From NCBI GenBank assembly GCA_948144175.1, contig CANXME010002001.1, positions 1 to 64,000 of the forward strand: DNA of 64,000 bases. The letters are read 5' to 3'. Each line of letters opens with the position of its first letter. The stretch's first letter is position 1. Below are positions 21,709 to 33,357 of this stretch, in pieces. Both the position numbers and the translations under genes were made by a program. The notes under the pieces are model-generated. The model was given only the letters and a program-made list of their open reading frames with translations. It was not told where the DNA came from and did no database searches. Origin of the DNA: Closterium sp. NIES-65. Its lineage: Eukaryota; Streptophyta; Zygnematophyceae; Desmidiales; Closteriaceae.

Positions 21709-23331
21709 TGTCAGAATATTATTGTTCTCTAGCCTGCAGTGGGGTACTCTATAGCGAGTTCAACCCTGTTAGGGTTTGCTATATGTATCCTGCTGCTTTC
21801 TAGTGAACACCCTCCTTTTGCTTATTCTCTCTTGCCTAGCGAGGGCTTACATAGCTATGGCACCTCACTATACCTACTATCTTCACATGCTATCAGAGCG
21901 GTTACGCTCCTGGCCTATGGGCCCACCTACTTCTGCTGCCCTACTGTGTGTCGCGCGCCCCGTGGCGCGCGACCTACGATTTTTCTTCCCGCCACGCGCT
22001 CGGGGCGCGTGACGGTTTTCTGCCCGCCGTGCGCCCCGAGGCGCGCGGCGGGTTCCTGCTTCGTGCGGTGCCCTGGGGGCCCGCGCGCTGGCCCCTCCCG
22101 TCGCCTCGTCGCGGCGCCTTGGGGGCCCGCGCGTCGGCCCCAACTTTCGCCTCGTCGCGGCGCTTTGGGGGCCCGCGAGCCGGCCCCTCCTGTCGTTTTG
22201 TCGCGGCGCCTTGGGGGCCCGCACGCAGGCCCCTCCCGTCGCCTCGTCGCGGCGCTTTGGGGGCCCGCGTGCCGGCCCCTCCCATCGCCTCGTCGCGGTG
22301 CCTTGGGGGCCCGCGTGCCAGCCCCTCCCGTCGCCTCGTCGCGGCGCCTTGGGGGCCCGCGCGCCGTCCCCAACCGTCGCCTCGTCGCAGCGCTTTGGGG
22401 GCCCGCGCGCGGCCCTTCCGTCGCCTGTTGAGCCGCCCTCGTGGGCCCGTGCGCGGCCCCCCTCCCGTCACCCGCCGTGGCGCCCTCGGGGGGCCCGCGC
22501 CCTGCTCCTTCGTGGCGCCCTGGAGACCCCCCGCCGCCTCCCTTTCCCTCCGTGACCTGTCCCTACAGCTTCCTCCGCTCCTACCTACGTTAGGGTTTGG
22601 GGGTGGCGGGTGTGGGGGTGGCGGTTGTGCGTTCCTCCCCTTGCTCCTCCTCCTCCCTCGTCTCCCACTGCTGCAGCTGCCGTTGAGGAGGGTGGGTGTG
22701 TGGGAGCCTAGGGTTTAGGGTTTAAGGGGGGTGCTGTGGGAGTGGAGTTAGGGGTTCAGCAGGGGGTGTGTGTCGAGGGTGTGGGGCAGTTGGAGGAGGT
22801 TGTGTGGAGGTAGCGGTCGTGTCGCCTGCAGCGCCTGTAGTCCGTCGCCCTTGCTTTGGTAGCAAGTGAGCCTGTTGCACCAGTCGCCAGTGGGTCCGTT
22901 GCTCCTGCCGCTCGTCTATAGCCGCGGAGCCAGTTACTCCAGTAGTCCGTCGCCCTTGCTTCGGTAGCCACTGAGTCAGCCGCTCCTGTGCCTGTGCCTC
23001 TGCAGCTTCAGTCGTTGCCTCCCATCTTCTCTCCTTCCACAGTTCCTCCTCCTCACTTGCCCTCTGCGACTGCCTCTAGCTTTACTTGTGCATGTGAACC
23101 TGCTCTAGGACTACTTGCTCTGCTGATTATACCCCACTTTGACTATGGGGGTGTGTCAGAATGTTATTGTTCTCTAGCCTGCAGTGGGGTACTCTATAGC
23201 GAGTACAACCCCTTACGGTTTCCTATATGTATCATGCTGCTTTCTAGTGAACACCCTCCTTTTGCTTATTCTCTCTTGCCTAGCTAGGGCTTACCTAACT
23301 ATGGCACCTCATTATACCTACTATCTTCACA
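21709..23331 (+). mobile_element. TRIM-like non-autonomous LTR element inserted in the gypsy-3 protease
   Basis: Two short direct LTRs, 21709-21887 (179 bp) and 23154-23331 (178 bp), both TGTCAGAAT..CTTCACA and clearly similar, flank about 1.27 kb without retroviral genes. The left LTR is followed by a PBS-like TGCTATCAGAGCGG and the right one is preceded by a short purine tract (ATGGGGGTG). Flanks GGACC and GGGCC look like a 5-bp target duplication with one change. The interior is dominated by a GC-rich 46-bp tandem repeat. The long frames there (up to 256 aa, Arg/Pro/Ala-rich) follow from that repeat and are not called genes. Mobilisation would need proteins from another element. Confidence 0.82.
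22080..22445 (+). repeat. 46-bp GC-rich tandem repeat inside the TRIM-like element
   Basis: About eight imperfect units built on CGTCGCCTCGTCGCGGCGCC plus TTGGGGGCCCGCGCG and a CCGGCCCCTCC linker. It is extremely rich in CpG. Both strands stay open in several frames because stop triplets rarely occur in the unit. Confidence 0.85.
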
Positions 23332-26253
23332 GGGCCGTCTTGCCCCATTCGCCTTGGTGATGATAGCATCATCCCAAGCAAAGGGCGGACACGGATCAAC
23401 ATGGAGATTGAAGGTTATCGCCAAGAAAATTGCACGTATGTTTTACCCCTTCTCGCAGGCGTCGACCTTGTCCTTCGAATGGATTGGCTTCGAGCAAATG
23501 AAGTCAAGCTCGCTTCCAAGGACAATACGGTCTCATTATCAAAGAACGGTGACACTGTCCAGCGGCAAGTGCCTAAGGACTTGATCACGAACGAGCAACA
23601 CACGTTGGAACGCCCCGATGTAAGTTTTGCGCTTGCGAACGAGTTCGAATAGCATGTTCGACAAGCTGATACATTTTTTTTGTACACATTGAGAATGCTG
23701 GATGCGAGCTGCCTGGGGTTGAGGATTTCTTGCCTCAGATAAAATAATTGGCGGACGAGTTTGCGAAAGTTTTTGAGCCCATCCCAGATGGCCTTTCTCC
23801 GGACCGTGCGGTCGGTCATACCATCCCCGTAGAGCCGGGAAGACTCCCACCGTTCAGAACTCTGTATCGCCTTAGTCCAGCTGAGTACGAGGAGGCTCAA
23901 ATCAAGGAGTATCTCATGAAGGGATGGATTGAACCAAGTGCATCACCTTATGTTCGTGAACAAAAAGGGCGGAGGGTTACACATGTGTGTAGACTACTTT
24001 GCTCTGAACAAGATAATGGTGAAAAACAAATACCCCCTTACCAAGGATATAGGATCTGTTCGACAAACTCCAAGGTGCCAAGTGGTTCAGTGTATTGGAC
24101 CTCGCGCAGGGGTATCACCAATTGTGCATCACTGAAGAATATGTACCCAAAATGGCTTTCTGATCACCGTTTGGTTATTTTCTGTGGCGAGTGCTGAGCT
24201 TTGGCTTGACCAATGCTCCTGCCTCTTTTCAAAGGGCTATGAATTATGTATTTCGCGAGGCGATTGGATAGTTTGTTCTAGTCTATCTGAATGACATCTT
24301 AAGTGGGTGTTAGGGAAACTACGAGAGCATCAGTTCTATGCTCGTCTGTGAAAATGTCATTTCTACAAATGCATGTTGAAATATCATGGCCATCTCGTGG
24401 GAAATGACAGTCTCAAAGTAGACCCAAATAAAGTTGTCGCAGTCCAGAACTAGCCGGTGCCACAAGATGTGGGTCAAATCAGGTTGTTTTTGGGACTGGC
24501 AAACTATTTTCATCGATTTTTGCAAAATTATTCTACCATTGTTGCTCCGTTGACGGCCCTCACTCGCAAGAGTAGTGCTTGGCAATGGACACAGCAATGA
24601 CAAAAGGCATTTGACGAGGTCAAGCGAATGCTGGCCAATGCTCCGGTACTGGTTTTACCAGATCCAATGGAACCCTATGAGGTCGTTACTGACGCCTCAT
24701 TGATAGGGATCGGGGCTGTCCTTTTGCAAGAGGGGAGACTAGTGGCATTTGAGATTCGAAACCTCTCCCCAGCAGAGCAGCGCTATACGACGTCCAAACA
24801 GGAATCGTTGGCGGTCGTTCATGCGCTACGAACGTGGTGATGTTATCTGGAGAGTGTGGACTTTGTGGTTATGACCGACCACTGTCCAAACACCTACTTC
24901 TCCAACCAAGCCACGGTAACTCGACGTCAAGCCCGATGGGCTAAAATCCTTAGAGGTTTTACATTCGATATTCGATATCGAGCTGGTTTGACGAACCTGG
25001 CTGACCCCCTCAGCAGACAGCCGATAGGGGCAGCAACACGGCTAGACGACATGGAAGATGCGGCAGTATTTTCTGCTTTTTCAATGTCCTAACAGCAGCT
25101 CGAGTGAGTGAGATCACCTTCAGCGGTTTTCTAAAACGCATCCACACAGGGTACCAAATTGAATCCTGGTTTCCGAACCCACGAAACACCAAGGAACTCA
25201 AGTGGGAGCATGAGCTTTGGTGGCGTGCGAAGCAGATTGTTTTACCTCACGTGGGTAACATGCGGAATGACATTCTGGAAGAAGTGCATGCCACTAAGTA
25301 CGGAGGACACCTAAGGGTCAAGAAGACCAGGTGGGTCTGACAAATGGTGCATTTTGTGGCTACGACAACTGACCTTTAGGATGTCATCGGCGTTCCACCC
25401 ACAAACGAATGGGTAGACGGAACGAACAAACCGGACACTTGAGCAGATTCTTCGTTCATTCATTGGCCCAACTCAGGATGATTGGGACGAGTTGTTGCCT
25501 GTCGTTGAATTCGCAGTGAACAATTTAGTTCATGAAGGTACACATGCGAAACCTTTCATTCTGAACTATGGTCGGCATCCCGCAACACCTGCTACGCATA
25601 GGATCGGTGGATTGAAAATTCCAGCCGCTAAAGACTTTCTTGGCAAGCAACAACAAGCGCTTAAGTCTGCTTGCCATTGGCTGCAACTTTCTCAGCAGCT
25701 TCAAAAGTCTTACGCCAACATGAAATTCCGGGAAGTCTCATTTGAGGTTAGAGACAAAGTTTTGTTGAGCACAAAGAACATTCGTCTCAAAATCCCTAGA
25801 GCACGAAAGCTGTTCCCTCGATGGATTGAGCCATTCAAGGTGATCAAGAGTGTTGGAGTGGTAGCTTACAAGCTTAAGCTACCTGATACATTACAGATTC
25901 ACAGCGTCTTTCATGTGTCTCTGTTGAACAAGTATGTTGCAGAGAGCAAGTACTTGTCGCCACCAACAATCGTCTTGAGGGAGGAACTATTTTACAAAGT
26001 CGGACGATTGCTGATGCATCGTGATCGACAACGCGGCCACAAGACAGTACGAGAGTTCCTCATCAAATGGAAAGGCTATGGGCCTGAACACAACTTATGG
26101 GAGCCAGAAAAGCATCTGAATGAAACTGCAGTTCAGTCGTACATGGCAAATCTGGCCCGACGAGCTGCCGCACAACCAGTGGATGGTGTTGAGACTGGTC
26201 GTAATGCGACACGGCATGCTCGAAGCGCTCGTCCTCAGAAGCACCCTTAGGCA
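23332..26253 (+). pseudogene. gypsy-3 Pol with C-terminal chromodomain
   Basis: Continues the split protease (YVLPLLAGVDLVLRMDWL, about 23434), then RT pieces (VGHTIPVEPGRLPPFRTLYR at about 23810, [20 protein letters not shown] at about 23980, RLFLGLANYFHRFL at about 24480), RNase H (VVTDASLIGIGAVLL at about 24683, VMTDHCPNTYFSNQA at about 24868) and integrase (VVEFAVNNLVHEGTHAKPF at about 25500; FKVIKSVGVVAYKLKLPD and HSVFHVSLLNKYV at about 25830-25930). The C-terminus is a clear chromodomain: VREFLIKWKGYGPEHNLWEP, about 26047-26106. From 25492 to 26250 the frame is intact for 252 aa. Upstream are many stops and frameshifts. Most of the integrase core is deleted around 25340. This is a chromovirus, unlike gypsy-1 and gypsy-2. 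Confidence 0.88.
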
Positions 26254-26284
26254 ACGGGGACGTTGCCACCTAGTGGGGGAGGAG

Positions 26285-26993
26285 TGTAATGCAAAACCTA
26301 ACTAGCCGACTAACCAACCTTCCTAGTCAATGTCGAGAAGAGTCTCGACAAGGATATGGGACTACGGGAGTTGTGTTGGTTGGGTTGGGAAGGTTGAGTT
26401 GGAGAGGAAGATTGGTTCGGCATTTCCAACCCATCAAAGTGAAGATTGGAAAGGTTGAATTTCCAACCAATCAGAACTTGACGGTTGTGGTTACAATCCA
26501 CACAAACTTAAAATGAACCATACAACACAATTATGTTGGGTTTCCCCAACCAAACAAAGATACCACATAAGCTCAAAGCCTATGAGCTCCCTAACCATGG
26601 AAGCCATGGTTGGAGGAGCCCCTGAGGGGTATTATGAAAGGGGTTAGAGCCAACAAGCTCGTTCCTCACTTCCCAACTCAACACACCGATTTGGAAATGG
26701 GATTACTCTAAGTCTTTTTGGTTCTCCTAACAGACTCTCCTACACAACTAGAGTTGTGGTTTCTTCAATGATAAGTTCCACAAGAAGCTAGCTACCTGCT
26801 TGTTACAGCTTCATCAACATTCATCAGCTCCCTTTCTCCTCTCAAGCTTCAAGAGTACTATCAAGGCTAGATTATCTCTTGGTGGGAATAGTTCAATCTT
26901 GGAAGCCTTGTTATTTTATTTTATTTATATTGTCAAGAAGGATTTACATTCAACACACGGTTGCCCATTGTTATAATGGCCGTGGTTGTTACA
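26285..26993 (+). repeat. putative 3' LTR of gypsy-3
   Basis: Begins TGTAATGCAAAACC directly after a purine tract (TAGTGGGGGAGGAG), 30 bases past the pol stop, and could end at TGTTACA. There is no second copy in the window to confirm the ends. The segment is A+T-rich and gene-free. Confidence 0.45.
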
Positions 26994-27660
26994 CGTGAGT
27001 TGCTACTACTAGTAGATGTCTGAGGCGGGTGCAGCTCAGCGCCTGGTGCGTGTGCCAGTGACTCGCGAGGTGCGTGCAATTATATGTCTGACCCACACGA
27101 GGACTGCTCCTTTGCCCGTTGAGCGATCTGCTCCATGCCCGGTGGGCGATTTAAGGGGACCAAATCGCGCCCGCTCTCTTCTAGAGTGTTTTAAAGCCTA
27201 GACTACACGACGGTTTCTTGTTGTGGCTAGCTCCTACCTAGGTGGCGTTATTAGTAGCACTTGCGCTGCTCTGTATTTATATTTTTGTTAGCATCGAGTC
27301 GAATCAGTGGAGACGTGCAGCCACAGTTTCCACGTTCGTCGTAGGAGTGGCCGTGTGTGTGAAACATTAGGATTGGCTAGAGTGTCTCTTCATGCAACAC
27401 TCTTTTCGCTTCAGGGTTGGTGGGATTCGCAGGTTTGGTGCACGTGGGAGGTTCACTTTCTCGCGGAGGAATCTTGTTCTCGCCAAAGCCATACAACCGA
27501 AATAGGTTTCACAGACCCTCACCTACAGCCCATGTCAACCCCACATAACTTGAAACTTAACAGTGTTAAGCTCAGGCTTTAAGTGGCCTTGTGGCCTTTT
27601 ATTTGTTGTTGTATTAGTAGTGTCGCTCTGATTTTTTCCCATTTTCTAGGGATTACACCT
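26994..27660. other. unassigned DNA between gypsy-3 and copia-2
   Basis: About 670 bases without a recognisable gene. Two short plus-strand frames (61 and 91 aa) show no known motif. Possibly old LTR or untranslated retroelement sequence. Confidence 0.45.
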
Positions 27661-28101
27661 TGTTAAAATCAGGAAGTGATAGTGACCAGGATCACCTCAG
27701 GAAGGTTCGCACAATTCTAGTCCAGTGGTGGTGGGCCCTTGACCTCAATAGCAGACTGAATGTAAATTCTTGAGATAATAAAAGCGTGCAGTACAAGGAA
27801 TATAAATATGAGTACATTGGAATTCGAAACGACCTAACTAGCCATGACTCTAAGGGGTACATTCCCTTATTGCAGCGAAATCCAACCGTGCGACTCCGAG
27901 TGGTTACGTAACTGTTCGGGCAGAATCCTCGCCACTGCTGCTGTCTAATGCTGTCTGCCCGACGGTCCAGATGCTCCTCGTAACCGTCTGTCCCTTCGCC
28001 TTTCTTCTGCCTTTTCGTCTTCAATCTCGATAGTGCGTGCTTCGGCTTTGCTACGATGAGGAGTGCGCAACAGTGTTTTTCATTAACCACTATTCATAAC
28101 A
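27661..28101 (-). repeat. 3' LTR of copia-2
   Basis: 441 bp; in plus orientation it begins TGTTAAAATCAGGAAGTGAT and ends ATTCATAACA. Similar along its whole length to 32916-33357. Confidence 0.9.
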
Positions 28102-28164
28102 CCCCCCTTCACTCCTGGCCGTAGCCAGCATTGACCCGCTTGGCTACCTCGCTGAGTTCGGAGC

Positions 28165-30348
28165 AGTGCTGGTACTGCTAACGCGACAGTCTCTTCGTGA
28201 GGAAGTCTGCTGCCATGTCACCCGTTGGGCAGTATGTCATGTCAACTTTGCCTTTGTCAACTTCGTCCTTGACGAAGAAGTACCGCAGTGCGATGTGCTT
28301 GGTGCGGTTGACGAAACCAGGTTTGTTCGCGATCCTGATCGCGCTCTGATTGTCGCAGTGCAGGCGAAAGTTTGTTGAGGCCGGAAGTTTTGCTTCCTGC
28401 AGCAGTTCCCGAAGGTAGAGACCTTCACGAACAGCTGCTGTTGCTGCGATAAATTCAGCTTCCGCCGATGACAGGGCAACCAGCTCTTGCTTCTGAGAGT
28501 CCCATGAGATGGGGCCGCTGGGCTCGAGGCGGAAGAGGAACCCTGTCCTGGACCGTCAATTGTCAGGGTCAGGCGTGATCGGCATCCACGTAGCCAACGA
28601 GGCTGAAGGATGTGGTTGGGATGGTGGAATAACTGAGCCCGACATTGGGCATGGAGATGAAGAATTGAAGGGCTCGCTGAAGATCTGAGAGATTCTCAGC
28701 CGTTGGTTTGCGTGAGTACTGAGCCAACTGGCTCGCAATGTAGGAGAGGTCGGGCCTGTAGGTAACATATGCGAAAAGCAGGCATCCCAACTGCTGCTGG
28801 TAAGTGTGAAGCCCAGCAGAGGACAGGGCTTTGTTGTCAAGCTTGTGGTTGGGTCCTGGAGCGCGGTAAGGGGTGGAGAGTGGTGCAGGCGCAATGTTGA
28901 AGCGCTTGCTAAGCTCCTCCGCATACTTCGTTGCTGAGAGATGAATGGCTTCCGACGAGTGGGTGATCTTGAGTCCTAAGAAACTGCTTCACGTCATGAT
29001 TGCAGGTGATGTCGACGCGCCCTGCGAGGCTTCTCTCAAATTGCTTGAGCAGTTCGTTGCTTGAGCCTGTGTAGAGAAGGTCGTCAATGTAGACCGTGAG
29101 GAGGATGTATTCGCCACGGAAATCGCGGCGATACATTCCAGGATCGTGAGGCAGCTGCTTGAACCCGATTTCAAGCAGTATGTTGTGCAGGTACTGCTGC
29201 CAGAGTCTCGGTGCCTGTTTGATCCCATAGAGGGACTTGCGTAGCTGACAGACGCATGGGTCTCCGTCGCCGTAAGTGTGTGGCTGTTCCACGTAGATTA
29301 CGGCGTCCACTAATGCGTACAGGAACGCATTCTTCACATCGATCTGCCGGAGTGGTAGGTGTCGTGCGGCTGCGATAGCGAGGAGAATTCTGACGGACGT
29401 GTGATGGCTGACTGGTGCAAATGTATGGTCAAAATCAATCCCGTGCCTTTGATCGTAGCCGCGCACCACCCAGAGTGCCTTGAATCGCTCAATCCTTCCA
29501 TCGGCTCCTGTCTTCACTCGGAAGACCCATTTGCCGGAGAGAATCCTTCTGCCCTTTACTGCTCCACGGTCGACGAGCACCCAGGTGTCGCGCGACTCAA
29601 GTGCCCGGATTTCCGCATCCATTGCTTCGCGCCACTCTTTGCTGTGTGGGCCTGTGAGGGCTTGTCGTGGGTTCTTAGGTTCGATGATGCGCGGATCAGT
29701 GGAGATGGCAGTGTGTAGTCCAAGTAGCTGGAGACCGGTGACAGTGCTGTCGTGGCGATGTTGAGTGACGACTTCCTGCACGTCGTCATCATCGCTTTCT
29801 GGTTCAGGCGGTGCTGGCGGTGCTGTGTCTCCGCCGCTCCTGCTTCCTCCTACTGCACCTCCTTCTGTTGCGCCTGTTCCTCCTTCACCTGAATTATCGT
29901 CGTCGTCGTCGCGGCGATCGCCCCTTGTGAACTCGCCTCTGGGATCCTGCTCCAGAATTGCTGCTGTTGCTTCGTCCTCAGATGAGGCGTAGCTGTGGCC
30001 CTCGTTGGCGTAGATGCGGTTTGCATTCGTCTGCTTGTCGTCACGAAATTGTTGCAGAAACAGTCGCTTGTAGAAGATGACATCGCGCGCATTCTTGATT
30101 TTCTGGCTTAGGAGATCCAGGATGATCCACGCCTTGTGTTCGTGGCTGATACCGAGATGGATTCCCCAGCGCGCGCGGCTTTTGAACTTCCCGATGGTTG
30201 ATGTTGGCGGTCGGTATTGAACCATGCAGCCCCAGACGTGGAGCATGGATGTGTCCCCCTTTCTTCCCGTCCATTTCACGTACGGCGAGGAGTTGCCGGT
30301 GATTGCGGTGGTTGACAGCAGGTTGTGCACCCGCACGGTGTGGTGCAT
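28165..30348 (-). pseudogene. copia-2 Pol: late integrase, reverse transcriptase, RNase H
   Basis: Reading the minus strand from 30348, a 479-codon frame covers the integrase C-terminal region (WTGRKGDTSMLHVWGCMV), a linker with a Ser/Glu/Asp-rich stretch, and RT: NPRQALTGPHSKEWREAMDA, IDVKNAFLYALVDAVIYVEQ, YGIKQAPRLWQQYL and catalytic YIDD. A frame change near 28915 leads to 28556-28924 (FAYVTYRPDLSYIASQLAQY), then RNase H (SSAEAEFIAATAAVREG, HCDNQSAIRIA, TGDMAADFLTKRL) ending near 28165. All copia polymerase domains can be seen, but frameshifts and stops prevent a full polyprotein. Confidence 0.9.
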
Positions 30349-30357
30349 CGCGTAGGT

Positions 30358-31146
30358 CTAGTAGATCGGCAGGAGCTTTGCCTGCCGCATTAGCGCCCGT
30401 ACCTTCGTCATGAGGGTGCGATTCGAGCGCTCCGCTACGCCCTGCTGCTGGTGCGCGTAGGGGAGGGAGATGTGATGTTCGATCCCCTTTTGCGCGAGGT
30501 AATCCTGCAGTTCCTTGCTCGTGAACTCTGCCGCACCATCGGACTGCCAGATCTTCAATTTCTCCCCAGATTGTTGCTGCGCATGCGCCAGCCACAGACG
30601 GAATGCTTCGTAGGCTCTGCTACGCGCTTCCACGTTTACGACCCACACGTGGCACGTTCCGGCGTCAACGAAGGTGAGTTTGTAGAGTTCGTCGTTGATG
30701 CCGCAGTGTCCTACGTTGAGAAAGTCACTGTAAACCTTCTCAAGCTTGGCGTAGCGATTGGTTCCTGGCTCGAGTAGGGGGAAGGGCTGGTGACTTAGCG
30801 AAGCTTCGGGGCAGACAGTGCAGCTGCGCGGGTGAGTCCCTCCTCTCACTTTGGAGCCACCAGGGCGCAACAGCGCGCCAGGTGCAAAGACGCCGGCTTC
30901 GATGCAGTTCTTCAGGGTCACGCGCGAAGGGTGACCCAGGCGCTGATGCCAGATGGCGTCGTCGGCACGGAATCCAGATGTGCGCATGTAGCGCTCCAGT
31001 GCGGCTGCGGGGTCTTTGTCAGGTGCCGGTGCAGGTGTAGGCGCTGCTCCCTCATTCTCTTCTTCCTCGTTCGCCGTCGTTAGCATGAGGGCGAGAAATT
31101 CTCTGTCGCGGATGATGGAGTAGGGGATGTTGGTTCCGGGGATCAT
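30358..31146 (-). pseudogene. copia-2 GAG-pre-integrase and integrase core
   Basis: A 262-codon minus frame. IWHQRLGHPSRVTLKNCIE is the GAG-pre-integrase zinc-binding segment, with CTVCPEASLSHQPFPL next. The DDE core follows: YKLTFVDAGTCHVWVVNVEA, IWQSDGAAEFTSKELQDYL (second Asp) and HQQQGVAERSNRTLMTKVRA (Glu). The frame ends at TAG, 30358-30360, immediately before the RT-bearing frame, so a single lesion separates them. Confidence 0.88.
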
Positions 31147-32915
31147 GCCAAGTACAAACGCCGGTTTGCGTGGTTCAGGGGCAGGTCCGTAGACAGTGCG
31201 TTGCGGGGTGAGTGGTTCACTTCCCGAGTCAATGGTGTCCCAGGGGTCACTACCTGAAGGGATGTCAGGCGGCGGTGGTCCTAACGCAGGGCGGCGCGGA
31301 GGTCGTCCGAGAGGAACAACAGGAGGTTCGGCCTCAGCATGCGAAGGTTCTTCTTCGTCTTCCCCCCTTTGATCCTCGCGGAAAGCTCCCTAGCCACTCG
31401 TCTCGCCGCCTTGTGCTGCGCCCCATCCGCCGGTTGCGATGCCCCAGCCGCTGGTTTCGCTCGTTCCCCATCCGCCGGCGCTCCCCCACCCCCTTCATTG
31501 GAGGCGCTTTCCTCGTCCGTGGGGAGGGCTCTCACGCAGTGGGACTGGTAGATTCCAGTCCTGGTTGTCGTCGCCGCTGTAGCCGTGATGCGTGCTGAAT
31601 GGATTGTTGTTCGGAGATGCCTCGATTGGGTCGGGCGCCGGCTCAGGTGAGAGTGAGCGTGCGCGCGGGCGACGAGAGCCGCTCGTCATGGTCATGTTCC
31701 CCATGACGTTGCGGATGGGGGCAGCTTGTGGTGGCTGCTGCTGCTGCTGCTAAGTTGTTGGATTCAGGTTGCGCGGTGGGGGTTGAGACCCCTGGGCGGG
31801 ACGCGTGTCGTTTCTTGCGTCTTGTCGACCGGACCAAGTGCTCGGATTGGTCTGGCGAGGGCGAGATCGATGCTTGCATCCATCCGCCAAGTGCCCGAAA
31901 TTTCTACAGATCTTGCAGTAGAGGCGCCATGGTCGTCGCTCTTCCGTGTTGTCTGTGTAGGATGCGAGACGTTCTCTCTCTCGTCGTGGCGCTGGTCACT
32001 GCTGGTCCATATCCCGTTGTTCGACGAGGAGGGCGGCGCAAAGGGCGGCCTCCGAGATGACCCCTTGCTGTCAGAGAAGCGCCTTGCAGGGCCGCCACTC
32101 TGGGCCGAGCCCTTGGAGCACGATGTTCACGAAGATCTCTTCAGAGATCGAGCTCCCCAATTTCGCGATTTGATCGCGTAGACTCCGACAGCGATTCAGG
32201 TAACTATTGGCTTTCTCTCCTGGTGCCATCCTTGTTTCCAGTAACTGCTGGAGGAGGCGGCTCGACGACACTGAGTCCTTGGGTTGGTATACGCCATTGA
32301 GGTGGCGCCAGGCGTTGAGGGCTGGAGCAGGGGAGGTCTTGTATGAGCAAATGCTCAATTGCTCCGTCGGCGACATGTTCCGCAGAAGAACCCCATACGC
32401 CATCAGGGACTCGTTGTAGTACTTGGGTTTTGCGTCGTCATTTTCTTCCGTAGGCCCGAGTAGCTTCCGTCGAAATAATGATAAATCTGCGCGTTTTGCA
32501 GTAGCAGCTCCAGCTCAAAGCTCCAGGTATAGAAGTCTCTGCCGTCAAAGCACGCACTTGTCTTAGGGGTTGAGCTGTTCGCATCGAGAGAGAAGCCTTG
32601 TGGGCCGGAGTTCTGGCCATTTGAGGCCGGTTGAGTGGGTTGGGAAGAGGTTCCCGCATCGCCATTCCGCAATGTCTGGAGCCCTTGCTCCAGGCTTGTG
32701 AGTCGCTGAAGCAGTTGTGCGAGGACGGAGGAAGGAATCGTCGTCGTTTCCTCGTTTGTCGCAGCCGGGTTGGGCTGCGCTTCAGCCGTCAGATTCGTCT
32801 GACCTCCAGATCCTCCGGCCATCTTTACACGTGATCGTGTGCCGGACGCCACTTTCCGAATGTCGCAGATTTCGGAGATGGCGGTGCGAAGGATTCCTGA
32901 GTCGCTCTCATACCA
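31147..32915 (-). pseudogene. copia-2 Gag and protease region
   Basis: The Gag N-terminus starts at ATG about 32822 (MAGGSGGQTNL), with a Gln/Leu-rich coiled segment (VLAQLLQRLTSLEQGLQTL) and a CFDGRDFYTWSFELELLL motif. After a break at 32403 the UBN2-type Gag core continues: YGVLLRNMSPTEQLSICSY and SRLLQQLLETRMAPGEKANS. A zinc knuckle C-x2-C-x4-H-x4-C (CKICRNFGHLADGC) lies at about 31870-31915, then a Pro/Arg/Ser-rich tail. The protease active site is not clear between 31150 and 31500. Confidence 0.8.
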
Positions 32916-33357
32916 TGTCAAAATCAGGAAGTGATAGTAACCAGGATCACCTCAGGAAGGTTTGCACAATTCTAGTCCAGTGGTGGTGGGCCCTTGACCA
33001 CAATAGCAGAGTGAATGTAAATGCTTGAGATAATAAAAGCGTGCAGTACAGGGAATATAAATATGAGTACAGGGGAATTCGAAACGACCTAACTAGCCAT
33101 GTACTCTAAGGGGTACATTCCCTTATTGCAGCGAAATCCAATCGTGCGACTCCGAGTGGTTACGTAACTGTTCGGGCAGAATCATCGCCACTGCTGTTGC
33201 CTGATGCTGTCTGCCCGACAGTCCAGATGCTCCTCGTAACCGTCTGTCCCTTCGCCTTTCTTCTGCCTTTTCGTCTTCACTCTTGATAGTGCGTGCTTCG
33301 GCTTTGCTACTGTGAGGAGTGCGCAACAGTGTTTTACATTAACCACTATTCGTAGCA
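32916..33357 (-). repeat. 5' LTR of copia-2
   Basis: 442 bp; partner of 27661-28101. In plus orientation it begins TGTCAAAATCAGGAAGTGAT and ends TTCGTAGCA. The adjacent bases 32904-32915 are the complement of a Met-tRNA-like primer site. Confidence 0.9.

Larger units (their letters stand above)
27661..33357 (-). mobile_element. copia-2, complete but decayed Ty1/copia element
   Basis: Two LTRs, 27661-28101 and 32916-33357, flank a gag-pol remnant on the minus strand. The 5-bp sequences outside are identical: CACCT at 27656-27660 and CACCT at 33358-33362. This proves one insertion event. In element orientation the right LTR is followed by the PBS-like TGGTATGAGAGCG, and a GAAGGGGGG tract precedes the left LTR. 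The two LTRs differ at a number of positions, so the insertion is not recent. Confidence 0.92.

Noticed and set aside
21927..22718. Arg/Pro/Ala-rich ORFs on both strands in the TRIM-like element
   Set aside because: They follow the 46-bp GC-rich repeat and have no start context, domain or retroviral motif.
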